Notes: a model not told the origin generated them from the letters alone. 64,000 bases of DNA from Bacillota bacterium (GCA_023391635.1 JAEWAQ010000041.1:22307-86306), one strand, 5' to 3'. Positions 33,377 to 42,562 are shown, counted from the stretch's first letter. Numbers and translations are program-made.

Positions 33377-36233
33377 AGGCGGGATAGCGAAGCAGAATCG
33401 TCGTTCCGGCTTCTTCGGCGCTTTCAATCGCAAAGGTAAAGCGACTGCCGAAAACCAGTCTCATCCGCTGATAGACATTCCCGAGCCCGACGCCGCCGTA
33501 GGAGATCCCTTGCTCCAGCGATCGCATCAGCTCTTGCAGGCGTTCCTCGGGAATGCCTTGTCCATTGTCCTGAATCCGAATCAGAACGGTGTCGTTCTGC
33601 AGCCGTCCGGTAACCGCGATGATCCCTCCGGCTTCCGAATGCTCCAAGCCATGGAGAATGCTGTTCTCGATCAGCGGCTGCAGCGTCAACTTCGGGATCC
33701 GATAGGCTGCAATCTCATGGCCGATGTCCCAGAAGACATCGAATTTATGGGCGTAGCGTATTTTTTGGATAACCAAATACGTCTTGACATGGTCGATCTC
33801 CTGGCGAATCGTCATAAATTCCTGACGGTTGGAGATGTTCCCCCGGAAAAAGGCGCCCAATGCGGACGACATGTCGCATATCTCGTACACGCCTTTACGA
33901 TAGGCCAGCCAATTGATCGATTCAAGCGTATTGTACAGGAAGTGGGGGTTGACCTGCTGCTGCAGCGCATTAAGCTGGGCTTCCTTCTCCAGGAACAGCA
34001 GCTCCTTCTCGCGCATTTTCGATGCGTATACTTCGAAGATCAGCTCGTTCAGCCTCTCAGTCATCAAGTTGAAGCTGCTGCCGAGCACGTATATTTCATC
34101 CATCCCGCGCACGTTCATCCGCACGTCCGTCTCTCCCGCTTCGACCTTCCGCATCAGTCCCCGCAGCGTTTCCAACGGCTTCGTGAGTCTGCCCGAATAA
34201 TAATAAATCAACAGGGCGATTGCCGCGATCAGCCCTCCGAAGAGGAGTGCTCCGTTCAGCACGAGGGAATTCGCCCGCTGCGCGACTTCGTCCGCCGGTA
34301 CGATGCCCACTGTCTTCCAGCGCGTGGAAGGCGAAGTGTCGAACGAGACCAGATAAGGGACACCGTCTGCGCTCTTCACGAAACTGCCTTCCGTATGGCG
34401 GAGAATGACCGCCTTCTCGTCGCCGCTCAGCTCGATTCGGGTGCCCGGGTTGGACAACACCTCGCCCCCGGAGGCGTCCAGGATGCGAAAGAAGCCGGTT
34501 TTGCCGATCCGGATGTTGCCGTAGATCGTTCCCAGCATCGATTCGTCAATATCGACCGTCACATAGCCGAATACGTCCTTGGCGTTCGCCGCGTTTACGT
34601 TAAACACGTTTTTGGCGAACACCTGAACCGCGTTCAAATACGGATCGATTCCCGAACGATAATAGTACATTTTGCCGCTTTTCTCGACTTGCGATCTCTG
34701 GAGCAGGGAACCTCCGATATCCTCATAGTAGGACTTGCCCGGATAAGAAGCGGAGAACACCTGGCTTCCGGACGCATCGTAAATATGAATCGCCAGTATT
34801 TCCTTGCGGAGCATCGTGCTTTCGAGCAGCAACTGCCGGATCTTGTCCGAGCCGCCGGCATCGCCGCCGAGAATCGCCTGGACTTGCGGACTATAGGCGA
34901 TATTGTTCAGCAGCAGCTCGTAATCGCGCAGAAACAAGTCGACATTCGTATTGGCGGTTTGCACGATTTGCGTCGTAAAATGCAGCATGTTCTGCTTCAG
35001 CAGCTCCGAAGTCCGATAGATCGTCAGCACGATGATCAGCAGACTCGGGAGCAGGATCGTCAAGCCGAAATAGGCCATGATCTTCGTGCGAAGCGGCCAT
35101 TTCCTGAGTAGGGGAGGCTCCTGGAATACCGGCTGATTCGGCATTTGCTCCTGATTCTTCATCACGCTCTTGAGCGATTTGGACAGCATCATCAGCTGTC
35201 TGGACACGAAGCCGGCAGAGCCATAAGAAATGAGCAGGATGGCGGCCAAATAAGCGGCGACAAGCCCGAACAAGGTGCGTTGCTCGACTTTGAGCAGACG
35301 GTTCAATCGTTCGGACTCGAAGATGTGCATGATTTTCAGCTTGCCGTTCAGGATATGCGCGTAATCCATCAGATACCGCCGGCCGTCCAGCTTCAGGGAA
35401 CCGTAGCGAAGCTTGGAGTCGAATGGCAGCTGCCCGGCTTCGGCGACAGCGCTGCCGAATGAGGCGTCCGGCTCGGAGCTGGACCACAGCAGTTCGTTAT
35501 GCTCGTTGAAAACGTAGGCCGTTCCCGGAAAAGGATAGTTCGCGATCGTCTTGTTCCAGATATCCCGTGTAAATGTGGCAATCAGCAGGCCGAGCCGACG
35601 CTCGTCCCGGGTAATCTCTCTGGTGTAATAGATCGTGTCACGAATCTCGTCGAACAGCGATGGGAGCTCCTCCTGCAGAAAAGAGCAGACGTTCTCTGCG
35701 GTGCATCGATGGATGGAGGCAAGGCCGACGGTTTGGGTGAACCAACGGGTGTTCGCGATTTGCTCATAGCCGGGCAACTCGGAAGCCGGCGTGAATACGG
35801 AGCTGCTGAAGCTGCCGGATAATCCATTGGCGCCAATGACAAAAATATGGTCTACAATCGCGGTTGCAGGCAGCGATTCGAGCAGCTCGTTATCGAGCCT
35901 GTCGGACGCGCTTTTCAAATCCAGCATGGACAATCGGGATGCATCAAGCGAGAGCACGCTTTGAATCGTCGGATTCGAAACGAGCTTTCCGAGGGTTACT
36001 TCCGCATTCTTGAAATAATTTTGGTAATAGTAGTTCACCTGATTAAAGCTGCTGGCGTCGTTGAACAGCTGCTCCCGGGCAACCGTGTCCGTGACCGAGC
36101 GGGAGAGGAAGAAATAAAGAGACAGCGCGACAAGCGCGCTGATCAGCAGCGTATGCATCATTAGCTTGTACCGGATCGACCCGCCCAAGATCGAGAACGC
36201 CTTCTTGATCGCCGCGGCCAGTGCCATCAGCAT
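33351..36233 (-). CDS. YesM-type sensor histidine kinase with two tandem extracellular sensor modules
   Basis: 960 residues, against about 590 for a standard YesM kinase. Order: TM1 24-43, extracellular module 44-320, TM2 321-341, cytosolic linker 342-384, TM3 385-405, second Cache-like extracellular module 406-659, TM4 660-681, HAMP, His_kinase domain with phosphoacceptor His764 in NPHFLYNTLESINW, and HATPase (LIENSILHG, DNGQGIP, GVGLGNV). The N-terminal 380 residues look like the sensor half of another kinase fused in front. Overlaps the response regulator stop (ATGCTGA). The pair converges on the GH172 operon and is its probable regulator. Confidence 0.9.
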   Translation of the reverse strand: MLMALAAAIKKAFSILGGSIRYKLMMHTLLISALVALSLYFFLSRSVTDTVAREQLFNDASSFNQVNYYYQNYFKNAEVTLGKLVSNPTIQSVLSLDASRLSMLDLKSASDRLDNELLESLPATAIVDHIFVIGANGLSGSFSSSVFTPASELPGYEQIANTRWFTQTVGLASIHRCTAENVCSFLQEELPSLFDEIRDTIYYTREITRDERRLGLLIATFTRDIWNKTIANYPFPGTAYVFNEHNELLWSSSEPDASFGSAVAEAGQLPFDSKLRYGSLKLDGRRYLMDYAHILNGKLKIMHIFESERLNRLLKVEQRTLFGLVAAYLAAILLISYGSAGFVSRQLMMLSKSLKSVMKNQEQMPNQPVFQEPPLLRKWPLRTKIMAYFGLTILLPSLLIIVLTIYRTSELLKQNMLHFTTQIVQTANTNVDLFLRDYELLLNNIAYSPQVQAILGGDAGGSDKIRQLLLESTMLRKEILAIHIYDASGSQVFSASYPGKSYYEDIGGSLLQRSQVEKSGKMYYYRSGIDPYLNAVQVFAKNVFNVNAANAKDVFGYVTVDIDESMLGTIYGNIRIGKTGFFRILDASGGEVLSNPGTRIELSGDEKAVILRHTEGSFVKSADGVPYLVSFDTSPSTRWKTVGIVPADEVAQRANSLVLNGALLFGGLIAAIALLIYYYSGRLTKPLETLRGLMRKVEAGETDVRMNVRGMDEIYVLGSSFNLMTERLNELIFEVYASKMREKELLFLEKEAQLNALQQQVNPHFLYNTLESINWLAYRKGVYEICDMSSALGAFFRGNISNRQEFMTIRQEIDHVKTYLVIQKIRYAHKFDVFWDIGHEIAAYRIPKLTLQPLIENSILHGLEHSEAGGIIAVTGRLQNDTVLIRIQDNGQGIPEERLQELMRSLEQGISYGGVGLGNVYQRMRLVFGSRFTFAIESAEEAGTTILLRYPAFTEERYVP

Positions 36234-36961
36234 TTGTTCTTATATTCCAGCGGGCTCATGCCGGTATATTTCTTGAACATGTCCGTGAAATATTTGGGAT
36301 TGTCGTATCCGACTTTGGCAGCCACGTCGTACACTTTATGGTCGGGTCGCTTAAGCAGCAGCTTGGCCTGCTCGATCCGGACTTTTTTGAGATAATCGAT
36401 CACGTTTTCCCCGGTGCTTTTTTTGAATAGCAGACTGAAGTAGCTTGGCGTTAAATAGACGGTATCGGCGATTTCCTTCAACGATAGTTTTTGGGCGAAA
36501 TGTTGTTCGATGTATTGTTTGGCGATCGATATGGACAGATTGTCCTGTTCGGAAGGCAAAGTTGCTTCCTTCTGCGTCAGGTTTTTCTCTTCATTCAATG
36601 AATCGTTCAGCTTGGAGAAGGTTTCCCGCAATTCAGCGATATTGATCGGCTTAACCAAGTATTCGGCAACCCCGATTCCGATCGCTTTCTTGGCATATTC
36701 AAAGTCGCTGTACCCGCTTAACAATACGACCTTCGCATCCGGAAGATCTTGTTTAACCTGCTTGCCAAGCTCAAGTCCATCCAGATAAGGCATACGAATA
36801 TCGGTCAAGACGACATCGGGGCGAGATTCCCGAATCAGCTCGAGAGCGGCTTGCCCGTTCGAAGCATGGCCGACGACATCAAAACCTACGGACGCCCAGT
36901 CATAGCCGCAAAGTCCTTCGCGAATAATCTGTTCGTCATCGACGATGAACACGGTATGCAT
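36227..36961 (-). CDS. YesN-type response regulator, receiver plus AraC DNA-binding domain
   Basis: 244 residues. Receiver 1-118 with Asp54 in VLTDIRMPYLDGL and Lys in YLVKPI; a short linker; AraC-type double HTH 145-244 (LSLKEIADTVYLTPSYFSLLFKKSTGENVIDYL; VAAKVGYDNPKYFTDMFKKYTGMSPLEYK). It lacks the long central domain of many YesN proteins. ATG 36961 has AAGGGGC 6-7 bases upstream. Promoter-proximal gene of the two-gene operon with the kinase. Confidence 0.93.
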   Translation of the reverse strand: MHTVFIVDDEQIIREGLCGYDWASVGFDVVGHASNGQAALELIRESRPDVVLTDIRMPYLDGLELGKQVKQDLPDAKVVLLSGYSDFEYAKKAIGIGVAEYLVKPINIAELRETFSKLNDSLNEEKNLTQKEATLPSEQDNLSISIAKQYIEQHFAQKLSLKEIADTVYLTPSYFSLLFKKSTGENVIDYLKKVRIEQAKLLLKRPDHKVYDVAAKVGYDNPKYFTDMFKKYTGMSPLEYKNKC

Positions 36962-37152
36962 CCCAATGCCCCTTCGTATGCGCTTTCCCCTAAAAAGTAA
37001 CCTCATTATAATGAACAACCATGATTTATTCAACGATTGCAACGCAGATTGGCACAACAACGAAAAAAGTATGGAAAAATCATAATAAATTAGCGGTTTA
37101 TTGATGTATATTTGAAGAAACAACACAAGGGGCTCATGAGAGGATTTGAAAG

Positions 37153-37680
37153 ATGGATAAGAAAAATCAAGACGCTATTCATAACGACTTACTTGCAACC
37201 AAGGATCTTCTTTATACCTCCTGCGGATTTCATTGCTCTCAACCCATTCCGGAAGCACAAAACTCGGAATATGGGGCATATGTATTTAACTTGAATGCTC
37301 TCTCCATTCGATTTCGAGTCGCAAAAACCACTCCAACGAAGATCGGACAATTTGTAACTATATGGGAGAGAATCGGGAATGGATCGATTCAACCCTATGA
37401 CGTGTCCGATCCCGTCGATATGTTCGTTATTAGCACACGCAAAGGCAGTGCCTTAGGTCAGTTTGTATTTCCAAAATCCGTTCTATGCGATCGGGATATC
37501 ATATCCAATAAAGGCAAAGGCGGCAAAAGGGCAATCCGCGTTTACCCGCCTTGGGACAAAGCTATGAGCCGGCAGGCTCAAAACACACAGCAATGGCAGT
37601 TAGAATATTTCCTTGAAATACCTGCGGATGAACCGATCGACTATGTTCGTGCTCAAAAACTTTACACCCCAAAACTCTAG
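37153..37680 (+). CDS. MepB family protein
   Basis: 175 residues. FRVAKTTPTKIGQFVTIWER, GQFVFPKSVL and GKGGKRAIRVYPPWDKA match the MepB family (PF08877), named after the third gene of the S. aureus mepRAB multidrug-resistance operon. Function is unknown. There is no MepA efflux pump or MepR here, so the gene stands alone. Its stop is 3 bases from the stop of the convergent OsmC-like gene. Confidence 0.88.
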   Translation: MDKKNQDAIHNDLLATKDLLYTSCGFHCSQPIPEAQNSEYGAYVFNLNALSIRFRVAKTTPTKIGQFVTIWERIGNGSIQPYDVSDPVDMFVISTRKGSALGQFVFPKSVLCDRDIISNKGKGGKRAIRVYPPWDKAMSRQAQNTQQWQLEYFLEIPADEPIDYVRAQKLYTPKL

Positions 37681-37683
37681 CAA

Positions 37684-38154
37684 TCATAATAGCCTTTTGA
37701 ATAGGACCCCAATCTCCATCGATCTTTTCAAAGTATTGTAAACAGGCGAATTTTTAAGCGCAACGGAACAAAAGTCATTGAAATCATCGTCTTCGAGATC
37801 CGCAAATATAAATACGGTTACCGTTATTTCTCCAATAAACGGTTCTTCATCATACCCTCTTACACCAACCAGTGTGAGAGGGTTTTCCAAAGAAAGATGC
37901 AAGACGCCTTCAATTTCTTCGATGATCGAGCCTCTTTTTTTCGACTGCTCCAAGAGCGTTAACAGGATGCTGCTTAGGACCGATCCCGCGAAGTATTCAA
38001 CACTGCTGATCTGCTCGTATTCGGAGTCGAAGCTGATTTGCTTCTCAACCCGAAAGCTGGTTTTATTGGTGAAAACCTTAACGGAGGCGAGATCGTTCGA
38101 CGTTCCCCTGAAGCTCATATCGAACCTCTTGGACTCATACAAGGGGCTATTCAT
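37684..38154 (-). CDS. OsmC-like protein lacking the first redox cysteine
   Basis: 156 residues. A central helix SSVEYFAGSVLSSILLTLLEQSKKRG followed by strands (IEGVLHLSLEN, GEITVTVFIFADLEDDDF) and CSVALKNSPVYNTLKR near the end fit the OsmC/Ohr fold, where two cysteines reduce organic hydroperoxides. Only the C-terminal Cys is kept; the one in the central helix is replaced. Peroxidase activity is therefore doubtful. Last gene of a four-gene operon, overlapping the MetE-like gene by 8 bp. Confidence 0.65.
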   Translation of the reverse strand: MNSPLYESKRFDMSFRGTSNDLASVKVFTNKTSFRVEKQISFDSEYEQISSVEYFAGSVLSSILLTLLEQSKKRGSIIEEIEGVLHLSLENPLTLVGVRGYDEEPFIGEITVTVFIFADLEDDDFNDFCSVALKNSPVYNTLKRSMEIGVLFKRLL

Positions 38155-39328
38155 GATTTCTCCTCAGGATTGCAGCCGCTTCCGTCAAAGAGCATATTTT
38201 GCCTGAGATCACTTCTAGCACGTTCACCGGCCGATTGGAGAAAGTGGCAAAACCGCAGTCCGGATTCAGCCATATTCTCTCCCGCGGAAGATAGGTCAAT
38301 GCCTCTTCCACCTTGGGGAGGATGGTGTCCAAAGTCTCCTTCTCATCCGTACGCGGATTAATCAGGCCGAGACCCAGCGCGGTATGCTCCTGGATTCTTG
38401 AATCAGCCAATAAGGAGTTTAGCTCCCCTGCCCTTGGCGTCGAGAACTCCAATGTCAACAGATCCGCATTCACATGGGCGAATAAATCAAGCAACGGCGT
38501 ATACGGCCCCGTCAATAGAATGCTCTCGTCCTTGCTCCAGTTCCCTCTGCAAACATGAAGAGAGGCAATCGTCTTCGTTCGATCGATATATCCCATGATC
38601 TCTCCGATCAAGGAACCGGCAAATTCAAGCTCCTCTTGCGGGTCCTTTCTCTCGGAAAGAGCCGCGCACATGAATGACCTTGGTTTGCCGTCCGTGAACA
38701 CAACCTCGGTCAAAACCGGTTCATCGAACTGAATGACATCGACTCCGATGCTCATCAGATGGTCGATCTCTTCTTTCAGAACCTTAATGACATCTTGCCC
38801 AAGCTCCTCTTTGCTCCCGTAGGCCTTACCGGACAGGTTCGGAAGCCACATCGAGCGAGTAAGCAAATAAGGACCCGGCAGGGTGATCTTGACCGGCTTG
38901 TCCGTGAACTTCTTCATCATCCTGAGCTCATTGGCCACAATATCGCCGTTATAGCTCAGCTTGCCGACGCAAATCGCATTCTTGATGCTGACCGCAGGAA
39001 CATCAAGCGTAGTCAGAATGCTCTCAAACGCCTTTTTATCATCCATATAATCCAGCATATCGCTCATGCTCATCATGCTGACGCCGCCGATTTTATCGGA
39101 CACGAAGGATACATAATTGTCCCGCCCAAGCTCTCCGCTGGTGACGATATCGATCCCCAAATCCTCTTGCAGCTTAACAATTTGATGGGTTTCCATCTCG
39201 ATCAGCTTGTTGAAGTCGGCAGGGTCCATCGCTTCTCTTCGCATCATTCTCAGGGCGCTTAATACCTCTTTGGATCTTGGCATGCTTCCGATTAAAGAGG
39301 TAGGGAATAACGGTAATGGTCTGTTCAC
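38147..39328 (-). CDS. MetE-core-like methyltransferase (cobalamin-independent methionine synthase II family)
   Basis: 393 residues, only the C-terminal catalytic barrel of MetE, as in B. subtilis YxjG/YxjH. Zinc ligands His258 and Cys260 (LHVCRGN) and Cys358 (NPDCGF) are present; FDEPVLTEV is the conserved barrel strand. Lacking the N-terminal half it should not use methyltetrahydrofolate polyglutamate in the classical way; relatives transfer methyl or cleave thioether groups of small thiols. GTG start with GGGAG nine bases upstream. Third gene of the operon with the flavoprotein, PhnD-like and OsmC-like proteins. Confidence 0.82.
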   Translation of the reverse strand: MNRPLPLFPTSLIGSMPRSKEVLSALRMMRREAMDPADFNKLIEMETHQIVKLQEDLGIDIVTSGELGRDNYVSFVSDKIGGVSMMSMSDMLDYMDDKKAFESILTTLDVPAVSIKNAICVGKLSYNGDIVANELRMMKKFTDKPVKITLPGPYLLTRSMWLPNLSGKAYGSKEELGQDVIKVLKEEIDHLMSIGVDVIQFDEPVLTEVVFTDGKPRSFMCAALSERKDPQEELEFAGSLIGEIMGYIDRTKTIASLHVCRGNWSKDESILLTGPYTPLLDLFAHVNADLLTLEFSTPRAGELNSLLADSRIQEHTALGLGLINPRTDEKETLDTILPKVEEALTYLPRERIWLNPDCGFATFSNRPVNVLEVISGKICSLTEAAAILRRNHE

Positions 39329-39342
39329 GTATGACTGCTCCC

Positions 39343-40161
39343 TTAAGAATGGAAAAACTTCAGATAATCATTTGCTTCACGCAATTGCTCAAATCCTGAT
39401 ATTCTTCCTTCGACCCATTCCTTCAGACCTTCCATATCCATCATCTGCTTATGGGCTGCATTGTTATAATCCATTCGATGAAGCACCTTCTGCCACTCTT
39501 CGAATCTTTCAATTGAAAAATCAGGATGAGCTACGAAGATACAGTGATCGAATAAATCCGTTGTATCTATGCATACCAGCTGATTATCATCAACGGTGCC
39601 GTCCTTCTTCCATGCGTCCCAATTCAAATCCAGCGTGACCGTGGCGTCTACGGTGCCTGCCATTAATGCTTTAATGGCGTCCATCTCTCCTCCTACATGG
39701 TCACCATGAAGACCGACGCCAATATCGAATCTTTGCTCTGTATAATCTGCTCCGTACTCAAGTCCATTTTTATGCAAATGGTTGATGGGGATTAATCGTG
39801 CTTGAGGAGAGTCTATCGCCCCAAAACCGATGGTCTTCCCCTTGAGCCCAACCAGATCGGTGATTCCGCTATCTCTTCTGACAACAAAACAAGATCTTCT
39901 ATCTCTGTCCGTATCTCTCATCGAACCCATCAGGCACTTCCCGTCGGTTCTCAAATAGGCGTCAAGCCAAGCGAGCGGCGAGTTCCAGGCAATATCGATT
40001 TCCTTGTCCATGAGCCCGTCAATCTGGCTTTCATAGTCCTTATAGAAGACACATTCGATGGCAAGGCCTTCCTCCGCGAAGAAATCGGCGATGATCCCCC
40101 AGATCACGGTAACCCTCGGGTCATAGATGACAGCGCCGACTTTAATCGTATCGTTGCTCAA
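39343..40161 (-). CDS. Cytosolic PhnD/NMT1-like periplasmic-binding-fold protein
   Basis: 272 residues from a TTG at 40161 that has AAGGAG 8 bases upstream (a GTG at 40170 would overlap that site). The fold is that of PhnD-type phosphonate-binding proteins: IAWNSPLAWLDAYLRTDGK, RRDSGITDLVGLKGKTIGFGAIDSPQARL, AGTVDATVTLDLNWDAW. There is no signal peptide, no lipobox, and no permease or ATPase gene nearby. Signal-less members of this fold (MqnA, MqnD, yeast THI5) are enzymes, so a catalytic or carrier role in the cytosol is suspected. Second gene of the operon, 21 bases after the flavoprotein gene. Confidence 0.75.
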   Translation of the reverse strand: MSNDTIKVGAVIYDPRVTVIWGIIADFFAEEGLAIECVFYKDYESQIDGLMDKEIDIAWNSPLAWLDAYLRTDGKCLMGSMRDTDRDRRSCFVVRRDSGITDLVGLKGKTIGFGAIDSPQARLIPINHLHKNGLEYGADYTEQRFDIGVGLHGDHVGGEMDAIKALMAGTVDATVTLDLNWDAWKKDGTVDDNQLVCIDTTDLFDHCIFVAHPDFSIERFEEWQKVLHRMDYNNAAHKQMMDMEGLKEWVEGRISGFEQLREANDYLKFFHS

Positions 40162-40182
40162 TTCATTCACTCCTTACTCTGC

Positions 40183-41310
40183 TTATGGAATCATCTGACC
40201 GGTCAAAGCTTTGCCCAGCCAAACCGTCAGTACGTCGGCACTTGGCGCCATAATTTGTCCGGCATAGGCATCTCTCAACAGTCTTTCCGTAGGCAAAGCC
40301 TTATTATAAGCTTTTCCTCCGCCTACTCGCATGGACAGCCGACCGCATTCAATAGCGGCCTCAGATGCAACGATTCTGGCCGCCAGAATCTTGGCCAGAG
40401 CGTCGGCTTCTCCGCTCGCGCCTGCTCTCGCGGCTTCCAGCGTAAGTGCTTTGGCTGCCGCTGCTTCTTTATAGATGTTTCCAACATGAACTTGAACCGT
40501 TTCGATATTGGATAGCGATGTGCCATCCGGATATTTGCGATCCACGGCGTATTTGCTCGTTATTTCGAACATATGCATGGCCGTACCGCTATAGATCGCT
40601 CCAAGCCCCGTGATGAAGAACGGCGCTACCACGTTGAACACTTGTTCAGCACCCGAACCTTCTGCTCCAATGCGATACGAAGAGTCCAATGTCACGCGAT
40701 CGACTTGCATGGGGCATGAAGAATTTCCTCTCATTCCGAGACCGTTCCAGCTTGATACTTCAAAGCTTAAGCCTTCTGCTTCGATCGGAAATACCCAGTT
40801 GTTGATTTTCCCCTCTACAACAGATGGCGCTAGCACAAGATAGTAAGAAGCATACCCGGCAGAGGTGACCATGCTCTTCGTACCATTGAACGTCGTGCTG
40901 TCGCCATGAACCTCGGCTTTAATTTCCGGATTATAAAAATGCGTGCCCGTTCCGAATTCGCTGTACGCCAAAGCCATAAATTTGCCGTTATCCACGACGT
41001 CTGCATAAATTCTCTTCTTCAGTTCGTCGCTTCCATGCGTTTGAATACACATTAACGCTACATTATGCATCATATAACACAGGGCCGTCGTCGAACAGGT
41101 CTCTGCGAATGCCAGGCAAGCCTCGGCATGTTCTTCAAGACCTTTGCCAAGCCCGCCATATTGTTCAGGTATAAGCAGTTTTAGAAATCCCTGTTTCCCG
41201 AGTTCCTTGAAGGCTTCTTCAGGAAACTTCGACTCCTTGTCGACCAATTCCGTGTAAGGCTGTAAGTAGGACTTTGCAAATTCCTTGCCTTCTTGATACA
41301 AATGGTTCAT
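40183..41310 (-). CDS. Acyl-CoA dehydrogenase family flavoprotein
   Basis: 375 residues, normal ACAD length. FAD-binding motifs MALAYSEFGTGTHFYNPEIKAE (usual form ALTEPxAGSD is altered) and KSMVTSAGYASYYLV are present; C-terminal helices include a VGGGKAYNKALPTERLLRDAYAGQIMAPSADVLTVWLG end, close to the family R-D-x-x-x-x-x-I-x-x-G motif. No acyl carrier, CoA ligase or ETF gene is near. Members near sulfur or nitro-compound genes act as monooxygenases. GGAGG five bases before ATG. First gene of the four-gene operon; a TATAAT -10 box is at 41348-41353. Confidence 0.85.
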   Translation of the reverse strand: MNHLYQEGKEFAKSYLQPYTELVDKESKFPEEAFKELGKQGFLKLLIPEQYGGLGKGLEEHAEACLAFAETCSTTALCYMMHNVALMCIQTHGSDELKKRIYADVVDNGKFMALAYSEFGTGTHFYNPEIKAEVHGDSTTFNGTKSMVTSAGYASYYLVLAPSVVEGKINNWVFPIEAEGLSFEVSSWNGLGMRGNSSCPMQVDRVTLDSSYRIGAEGSGAEQVFNVVAPFFITGLGAIYSGTAMHMFEITSKYAVDRKYPDGTSLSNIETVQVHVGNIYKEAAAAKALTLEAARAGASGEADALAKILAARIVASEAAIECGRLSMRVGGGKAYNKALPTERLLRDAYAGQIMAPSADVLTVWLGKALTGQMIP

Positions 41311-41347
41311 AACGTCCTCCCCACTGAATGCGTCGCGATCTATAACC

Positions 41348-41353
41348 ATTATA
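41348..41353 (-). promoter_or_regulatory. -10 box of the flavoprotein operon
   Basis: TATAAT on the minus strand, 38 bases before the ATG. No matching TTGACA at 17 bases; CACAGTTTATG just upstream may be an activator site. Confidence 0.35.
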
Positions 41354-41416
41354 ATAACATAAACTGTGCTATATTCTAGGAGTTGCTTGTCGTATGCGAT
41401 AGGAATACAGCCTATA

Positions 41417-41450
41417 AAAAAGAGCCGCGCCATCTTCCGGGCAGCTCTTT
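41417..41450 (-). terminator. Terminator of the VOC gene
   Basis: Minus strand AAAGAGC pairs with GCTCTTT with a GC-rich interior, followed by TTTTATAGG. It begins 10 bases after the VOC stop. Confidence 0.75.
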
Positions 41451-41460
41451 ATCCTTCATT

Positions 41461-41883
41461 TTAGCCATTAATCTCCGTATAGATTTGAAAGGTCACGCCG
41501 AATTTATCCGTCACATCGCCAAATCCAGGGCTGAAAGACTCTTCTTGAAACGGCAAATTGACTTGACCTCCTTGCCCCAAAGCCTCATAGATTCGTTTTG
41601 ATTTTTCTACGTCGTTCGTTGTGAGGCAAATGGTTACCCGCTTCCCATTTACAAGAGGCGCGCCCCCTGGTGCATCCGAAAACATGAGCTCCGATTCACC
41701 GACTTTTAACTTGGCGTGCGCCACCAGACTCTTCAGATCGTCAGTAAACGTATCTGGCATGTCCGGCATTTCCCCGTACGTAGCCATGGAGAGGACTTCT
41801 GCACCGATGGCTTGTTCATAGAACGCAATGGCTTCCTTTGTGCGTCCCTCCAAAGTAATGTAGGGGGTTAGCTTTACCGTCAT
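41461..41883 (-). CDS. VOC family (PhnB-like) protein
   Basis: 140 residues, one glyoxalase/VOC fold of the PhnB type: LTPYITLEGRTKEAIAFYEQAIGAEVLSM and FGDVTDKFGVTFQIYTE. Metal-binding residues are incomplete, as is usual in PhnB-like proteins of unknown function. ATG 41883 has GAGGAGG 8 bases upstream. Monocistronic. Confidence 0.88.
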   Translation of the reverse strand: MTVKLTPYITLEGRTKEAIAFYEQAIGAEVLSMATYGEMPDMPDTFTDDLKSLVAHAKLKVGESELMFSDAPGGAPLVNGKRVTICLTTNDVEKSKRIYEALGQGGQVNLPFQEESFSPGFGDVTDKFGVTFQIYTEING

Positions 41884-42132
41884 TGATTGTTCCTCCTCAA
41901 GTTTGGATTGATTTCGATTGTGCTTCATAAGCATAGACGAACCAGCCATCGTAAAATCATCGGTATACCAGCCAAACAAGAAATCTGCAGCAGATACAGG
42001 GATAGGACGGAAATCATACAAACGAACTTCTTAAGTTGCCTAACGTTTGACATGTCCCTGTCTCTCCTATCGTTTATTTTCCGCCTTGTGTTTCCAAGTT
42101 CCTGCCGCGTTAGCCATCCAAATTAGTCTAAA

Positions 42133-42179
42133 CAAAAAGACACACTCGTCCTGAACGAATTCCTGAACGAATGTGTCTT
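42133..42179 (-). terminator. Terminator of the chemosensory operon
   Basis: Minus strand AAGACACA (42179-42172) pairs with TGTGTCTT (42144-42137), followed by TTTGTTT. The loop contains a direct repeat CTGAACGAA. It begins 24 bases after the cheY stop. Confidence 0.8.
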
Positions 42180-42202
42180 GGTACCGCCCTTGTTCACTTT
42201 CG

Positions 42203-42562
42203 CTAAGCTAATGCCGCCTTGACGGCCGATAGGACCTGATCTCCGAAGAACGGCTTCACGACGAAATCTTTCGCGCCCGCCTGTATCGCCTCCAACATGA
42301 ACAGCTTTTGTCCCATCGCCGAGCAGATGATGATGTTCGCGTTCGGATGAAGAGCGCGTATCGCCCGGATGGCGTCAAGCCCGTCCATTTCCGGCATCGT
42401 GATGTCCATCATGACCAGGTCGGGCAACACGAGCTCATACATATGAACTGCCTCCCGGCCGTTCTTCGCCTCCGCCGCCACATCATATCCCGCCGACTTC
42501 AATATTCTCTTCAAAGACTCTCTCATGAACGCCGCGTCGTCCACAATCATGATTTTTGTCAT
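42203..42562 (-). CDS. cheY: Chemotaxis response regulator CheY
   Basis: 119 residues, a stand-alone receiver: DD at 8-9, phosphoacceptor Asp53 in LVMMDITMPEMDG, Thr/Ser switch position in IIICSAMG, Lys in FVVKPF. GGAGG five bases before ATG 42562. Last gene of cheB-cheW-cheA-mcp-cheY. It may act on the flagellar motor or on another output, as no motor gene is near. Confidence 0.9.
   Translation of the reverse strand: MTKIMIVDDAAFMRESLKRILKSAGYDVAAEAKNGREAVHMYELVLPDLVMMDITMPEMDGLDAIRAIRALHPNANIIICSAMGQKLFMLEAIQAGAKDFVVKPFFGDQVLSAVKAALA

Noticed and set aside
33330..35111. Long plus-strand open frame of nearly 600 codons opposite the sensor kinase
   Set aside because: It is antisense to a protein with clear kinase domains, has no ribosome binding site, and its translation is rich in His, Arg and Gln as expected for a shadow frame in GC-rich DNA.
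37153..37680. Multidrug resistance function for the MepB-like gene
   Set aside because: MepA efflux pump and MepR repressor are absent, and MepB itself has no shown role in efflux.
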